From Streptomyces sp. JJ38 (GTDB taxonomy: Bacteria > Actinomycetota > Actinomycetes > Streptomycetales > Streptomycetaceae), in assembly GCF_019303475.1 (NCBI RefSeq), contig NZ_JABLSI010000026.1:1-64000 (forward strand): a stretch of 64,000 nucleotides of DNA, written 5' to 3'. This document shows, piece by piece, positions 60,452-64,000 of the stretch. The notes under the pieces are model-generated. The model was not told the DNA's origin, searched no databases, and worked only from the letters and a program-made list of their open reading frames with translations. How positions within the stretch are numbered: position 1 is the first letter of the stretch; each line of letters opens with the position of its first letter. The position numbers were made by a program, and so were the translations under genes.

Positions 60452-61624
60452 GTGTCAGCGCTGTCCGTGACGGCCGTCCGCGGCCGGGAAACACCGCTAG
60501 GGCCCGTCACCGCGGCCGCGTACCGCCGGTTTCTGGAGTCCGGTGAGGGTACGGCGCTGGGCGCCGCGTTCCTGCAGTGCCCGTCGTGGGCGGAGGTGAA
60601 GGAGGGCTGGCGGGGCCGGCTGGTGGGCTGGGGTCCGGACCCGGGGTCCGGGCGGCTGTCCGGGGTGGCTCTGGTGCTGCTGCGGCAACTGCCGGGCACG
60701 CGCAAGTTCTTCGCCTATCTGCCGGAGGGTCCCGTGGCCGACTGGGCCGACCCCGGCATCGACGGCTGGCTCGACCCGCTGCTGCGGTACCTGCGCGCGG
60801 AGGGCGCGTTCGCGGTGCGGATCGGGCCCTCGCCCGCGTACCGCCGTTGGAGCGCGGCCCGGCTGAAGGCCGCGGCCGGTCCGGGCCGACGGCTCGCGGA
60901 CGTCCTGGCGAGCGAGGTCGACCCGCTGGGTGCGGCCGTCGCGGAGCGGCTGCGGGTGCGCGGCTGGAGGCGGTGCGGTGGCGAGGAGGACGGGGACGCG
61001 CAGCCGCGGCACGTCTTCAGGGTGCCGCTCACCGGCCGGACGCCGGACGACCTGTGGGCCGGGCTCAACCAGGAGTGGCGGCGCAACGTGCGGCGGGCGA
61101 GGAAGTCCGGGGTGGAGGTGGTCGTCGGCGGAGCGTCCGACCTGCCCGAGTTCTACCGGCTGCTGAGGATCACGGAGGAGCGGGACGGCTTCCGGCTCGG
61201 CCGGTCGCTCGCGTACTACGAGCGTCAGTACGCGGCCTTCAACGCGGAGGAGCCGGGTCGGATGAAGCTCTACCTCGCCCGTCACGAGGGGGAGATCCTC
61301 GCGGCCCACACCATGGTCCACGTCGGCGGCCGCGTCTGGTACCAGACGGGTGCCTCGGCCGACCACCGCCGCGAGGTCCGCCCGTCCAACCTGCTGCAGT
61401 GGCGGATGCTGCTGGACGCCCAGGCGCTTGGCGCCGACGTCTACGACATGCGCGGGGTACCCTCCACCCTCGACCCCGACGACCGCCCGTACGGGCTGCT
61501 GCGCTGGAAGCTCGGGACCGGCGGAGACGTCGTCGAGACCCTGGGGGAGTGGGAGAGACCGTTGGACGGCACGGCCAACCACGCGCTGTACCGGGCGTTC
61601 CAGACGTACCTGGCGCACCGGTGA
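60452..61624 (+). CDS. FemX/FemAB-type peptidyltransferase
   Basis: 390 aa with the duplicated GNAT-like fold of Fem ligases. Motifs include LNQEWRRNVRRARKSGVEV, ITEERDGF, LYLARHEGEILAAHTMVHVG, and YQTGASADHRREVRPSNLLQ followed by YDMRG. Fem enzymes use aminoacyl-tRNA to add cross-bridge residues to lipid II; in Streptomyces FemX adds the first Gly. The coupled murJ gene supports a lipid II role. The GTG start has GAGAGG upstream. Confidence 0.85.
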   Translation: MSALSVTAVRGRETPLGPVTAAAYRRFLESGEGTALGAAFLQCPSWAEVKEGWRGRLVGWGPDPGSGRLSGVALVLLRQLPGTRKFFAYLPEGPVADWADPGIDGWLDPLLRYLRAEGAFAVRIGPSPAYRRWSAARLKAAAGPGRRLADVLASEVDPLGAAVAERLRVRGWRRCGGEEDGDAQPRHVFRVPLTGRTPDDLWAGLNQEWRRNVRRARKSGVEVVVGGASDLPEFYRLLRITEERDGFRLGRSLAYYERQYAAFNAEEPGRMKLYLARHEGEILAAHTMVHVGGRVWYQTGASADHRREVRPSNLLQWRMLLDAQALGADVYDMRGVPSTLDPDDRPYGLLRWKLGTGGDVVETLGEWERPLDGTANHALYRAFQTYLAHR

Positions 61625-63357
61625 CGGCGCGGACCGCCACGGCGGCGTCCGGCGGGTCCGCGCCGGAGGGGTCCGCGCCGGAGGGGCCCGCCTCCGGCGG
61701 GGCGGCGCCGTCCCGGGGGCCGTCCGTGCTGCGCAGCGGCTTCGTCATGGCCGCCGGGTCGATGGTGTCGCGGGCGACGGGGTTCGTACGGTCCGCCGTC
61801 GTCGCCGCCGCGATCGGTGTCGGGACGGTCGCCGACGGGTACGCCGTCGGGAACTCGCTGCCCACGATCGTCTACGTGCTCCTGATCGGCGGCGCGCTCA
61901 ACGCCGTCTTCGTGCCCGAGCTCGTCCGGGCGGCCAGGGAGCACGAGGACGGCGGCGTCGCGTACACCGACCGGCTGCTCACCGTCTGCGTGCTCGCCCT
62001 GCTCGTGCTCACCGCGGGCGCGGTGTGGGCGGCGCCCGCGATCGTCGACGCCTACACCGACTACCCGCCCGGTCAGACCGCCATGACGGTCGCCTTCGCC
62101 CGCTACTGCCTGCCGCAGATCCTCTTCCTCGGGCTGTTCACACTGCTCGGCCAGGTGCTCAACGCCCGCGGGCGCTTCGGCGCGATGATGTGGGCGCCGG
62201 TCCTCAACAACGTCGTCGTCATCGCCGTCTTCGGCCTCTACCTCGCGGCCTTCGCCACCGGCGACGGCGGGACGCTGGGCGCCACCGAGACCGCGCTGCT
62301 CGGCTGGGGGACGACGGCGGGCATCGTCGTCCAGGCCCTCGCGCTGCTGCCCGCCCTGCGCGCGGCCCGCTTCCGCTACCGGCCCCGCTTCGACTGGCGC
62401 GGCAGCGGGCTCACCCGACCGCTGCGGAACGCCGGCTGGCTGGTGCTGCTGGTGCTCACCAACCAGGCCGCGTACTGGGTGACGACCCGGCTGGCGACGG
62501 CGGCGGGCCTGCACGCGCGGGCGGCCGGCGTCGACGGCGGCGCCGGGTTCAGCGCCTACAACAACGCCTACCTGCTGTGGTCCGTCCCGCACGGGATCAT
62601 CACGGTGTCGCTCGTGACGGCGCTGATGCCCCGGATGAGCTCGGCGGCGGCCGACGCCGACATCGCCGCGGTGCGGCGCGACGTGTCGTACGCGCTGCGC
62701 ACGAGCGCGGCGGCCGTCGTTCCGGCGGCCTGCGCGCTCTTCGCCCTCGCCCAGCCGGTGCTGGCGCTCGTCTTCCAGTACGGCGAGACGGACGCGGCGG
62801 CCGTCGCCGTCATGGCGGGCACGCTGATGGCGTTCGCGCCCGGGCTGATCGCTTTCAGCGGGCAGTACGTCCTCTCCCGCACGTTCTACGCGCTGTCCGA
62901 CACCCGCACTCCGTTCTTCCTCAACCTGGTGATCGCGGGCCTCAACGCGGGCCTGGCGGTGGTGGCGTACGTGTTGCTGCCCGCGCGCTGGGCGGTGACC
63001 GGCATCGCCGGCGGGTACTCGCTGGCGCTGTGGGCGGGCTGGGCCGTGACCGCCCTCGTCCTCCGGCGCCGTCTGGTGTTGCGCGGCGAGCCCGGCGACG
63101 CGCGCGCGAAGCGGTCCCGCCGCGCGCCGGTGGGCGCTCTCGCCGCGCAGGCGCGGCTGCTGGCCGCCGCCGTGCCGGCTACGGCACTCGGGTACGGCGC
63201 CGCCCGCTGGGCGGAGGCCGGCGGCCCCCTCGCGGCCACCGGGGCCGGGGCGGCGGCGATCGCCGCCGTCTTCCTCCTGCTCGCCCGGCCGCTGCGGCTC
63301 GCCGAGATCGACGCTCTCGTCGGTACGGCCCTCGCGCGGCTCCGCCGCCGCTCGTGA
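61621..63357 (+). CDS. murJ: Lipid II flippase MurJ (MviN family)
   Basis: 578 aa, about 14 membrane helices. MviN/MurJ features: MVSRATGFVRSAVVAAAIG near the start, the LNARGRFGAMMWAPVLNN segment and VPHGIITVSLVTALMPRMS. It is a compact form without the long cytoplasmic kinase-like extension of some actinobacterial MurJ proteins. The GTG start overlaps the FemX-like gene stop (GTGA), coupling lipid II modification and export. Confidence 0.9.
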   Translation: MTARTATAASGGSAPEGSAPEGPASGGAAPSRGPSVLRSGFVMAAGSMVSRATGFVRSAVVAAAIGVGTVADGYAVGNSLPTIVYVLLIGGALNAVFVPELVRAAREHEDGGVAYTDRLLTVCVLALLVLTAGAVWAAPAIVDAYTDYPPGQTAMTVAFARYCLPQILFLGLFTLLGQVLNARGRFGAMMWAPVLNNVVVIAVFGLYLAAFATGDGGTLGATETALLGWGTTAGIVVQALALLPALRAARFRYRPRFDWRGSGLTRPLRNAGWLVLLVLTNQAAYWVTTRLATAAGLHARAAGVDGGAGFSAYNNAYLLWSVPHGIITVSLVTALMPRMSSAAADADIAAVRRDVSYALRTSAAAVVPAACALFALAQPVLALVFQYGETDAAAVAVMAGTLMAFAPGLIAFSGQYVLSRTFYALSDTRTPFFLNLVIAGLNAGLAVVAYVLLPARWAVTGIAGGYSLALWAGWAVTALVLRRRLVLRGEPGDARAKRSRRAPVGALAAQARLLAAAVPATALGYGAARWAEAGGPLAATGAGAAAIAAVFLLLARPLRLAEIDALVGTALARLRRRS

Positions 63358-63404
63358 CCCCGGCTCGGCGCCGGACCGAACCCGACCGTCTGGATACTGA
63401 TGAC

Positions 63405-64000
63405 ATGCCTCGCGTACTCCTGATCGAAGACGACCCCTCCGTACGCGAGGGTGTGGAACTCGGGCTGCGCCGACGCGGCCACGAGGTGCGGACCGCGGGC
63501 ACCGGTGAGGCCGGGCTCGCCGCCCTGCGCGAGTTCCAGCCCGACCTGCTGCTGCTCGACCTGATGCTGCCCGGCATGAACGGCGTACAGGTCTGCCGCA
63601 GGGTGCGGGACGACAGCCAGTTGCCGATCATCATGCTCACCGCCCGCGGCGACGACTTCGACGTCGTCGTCGGCCTGGAGGCCGGCGCGGACGACTACAT
63701 CGTCAAACCGGCGCGTACCGAGGTCATCGAGGCGCGCATCCGGGCCGTGCTGCGCCGGGTCGAGGAACCCGGTGGCGGGCGGTTTGAGGTCGAGTTCCAC
63801 GGTGAGCTGGCCATCGACCGCTCCGGGCTCACCGTGGCCAAGAACGGCGACCGGCTCGCCCTCGCACCCTCCGAGATGCGACTGCTCCTGCACCTGTCCG
63901 CCGCGCCCGGCCAGGTCTTCAGCCGCCAGCAGCTCCTCGAGCACGTGTGGGAGCACAGCTACCACGGTGACGCCCGGCTCGTGGACGCGTGTGTGCGGCG
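63405..64000 (+). CDS. OmpR-family response regulator (C-terminus beyond window)
   Basis: 198 codons visible. The receiver domain has acidic pair Glu8/Asp9/Asp10, phosphoacceptor Asp52, Thr79 and Lys101. An OmpR winged helix follows (from about 125: LAPSEMRLLLHLSAAPGQVF) and is cut before its end. The receiver resembles CseB/AfsQ1-type regulators (DVVVGLEAGADDYIVKP). Its sensor kinase should follow outside the window. GATACT (63393-63398) ends 6 nt before the ATG, suggesting a leaderless mRNA. Confidence 0.9.
   Translation, partial: MPRVLLIEDDPSVREGVELGLRRRGHEVRTAGTGEAGLAALREFQPDLLLLDLMLPGMNGVQVCRRVRDDSQLPIIMLTARGDDFDVVVGLEAGADDYIVKPARTEVIEARIRAVLRRVEEPGGGRFEVEFHGELAIDRSGLTVAKNGDRLALAPSEMRLLLHLSAAPGQVFSRQQLLEHVWEHSYHGDARLVDACVR

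Noticed and set aside
1..64000. CRISPR array or rRNA genes
   Set aside because: No direct-repeat/spacer pattern and no rRNA-like sequence seen; the only stable RNA genes found are two tRNAs.

Overview
The window is a piece of a Streptomyces-type chromosome. The G+C is very high almost throughout, GTG starts are common, stop/start overlaps (TGATG, ATGA, GTGA) couple many genes, several genes look leaderless, and the gene content is typical of the genus: clpP1-clpP2-clpX-tig, folC-ndk-mreBCD-mrdA-rodA, malQ, pepN, sodF, valS. From memory of S. coelicolor, much of positions 8,900-56,000 resembles its SCO2606-SCO2662 neighbourhood; this is recall, not a computed alignment.

Left end (1-8,800): a minus-strand operon encodes a GlnX-like membrane sensor, a GlnH-like substrate-binding protein, a coiled-coil protein, a PknG-type kinase and a zinc-ribbon protein cut by the window edge. 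It extends the amino-acid-sensing locus known from mycobacteria. An HNH nuclease and an MscS channel gene diverge next to it. Positions 8,900-15,600 carry sugar metabolism (GH4 glycosidase, BadF-type kinase, later MalQ), a TauE/SafE permease, a MarR-like regulator and an unrecognised Cys-cluster repeat protein coupled to malQ. malQ has an in-frame TTA codon, which predicts bldA dependence.

Centre (15,600-39,200): a PQQ-repeat remnant, two PepN aminopeptidases flanking an AbiEi/DUF559-like gene, a DsbA-family mycothiol nitroreductase with a sigma-R-type promoter, sodF with a Nur-box match, an amino-acid permease, bioY and valS. Three tandem membrane-anchored paralogues of unknown function and a VanZ-family protein follow. 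Then come clpX, clpP2 and clpP1 (with a ClgR box), tig, and divergent tRNA-Pro and tRNA-Gly genes. Strong hairpin terminators separate most units.

Right part (39,200-64,000): an acyltransferase, a SpoIIE-type phosphatase, an Eis-like acetyltransferase, a Nei-family glycosylase, rpiB, folC, ndk and the cell-shape cluster mreBCD-mrdA-rodA, with a sigma-E-type promoter upstream of mreB. A TIGR03960 radical-SAM gene closes this conserved block. Next is an AT-richer accessory island (about 56,000-59,000). It holds a small-protein/DUF6879/XRE triad, two small genes and a wrecked PCMT-like methyltransferase gene; a shared 20-bp motif precedes both of its transcription units. The window ends with cell-envelope genes (L,D-transpeptidase lipoprotein, FemX-like ligase, MurJ) and a truncated OmpR-family response regulator.
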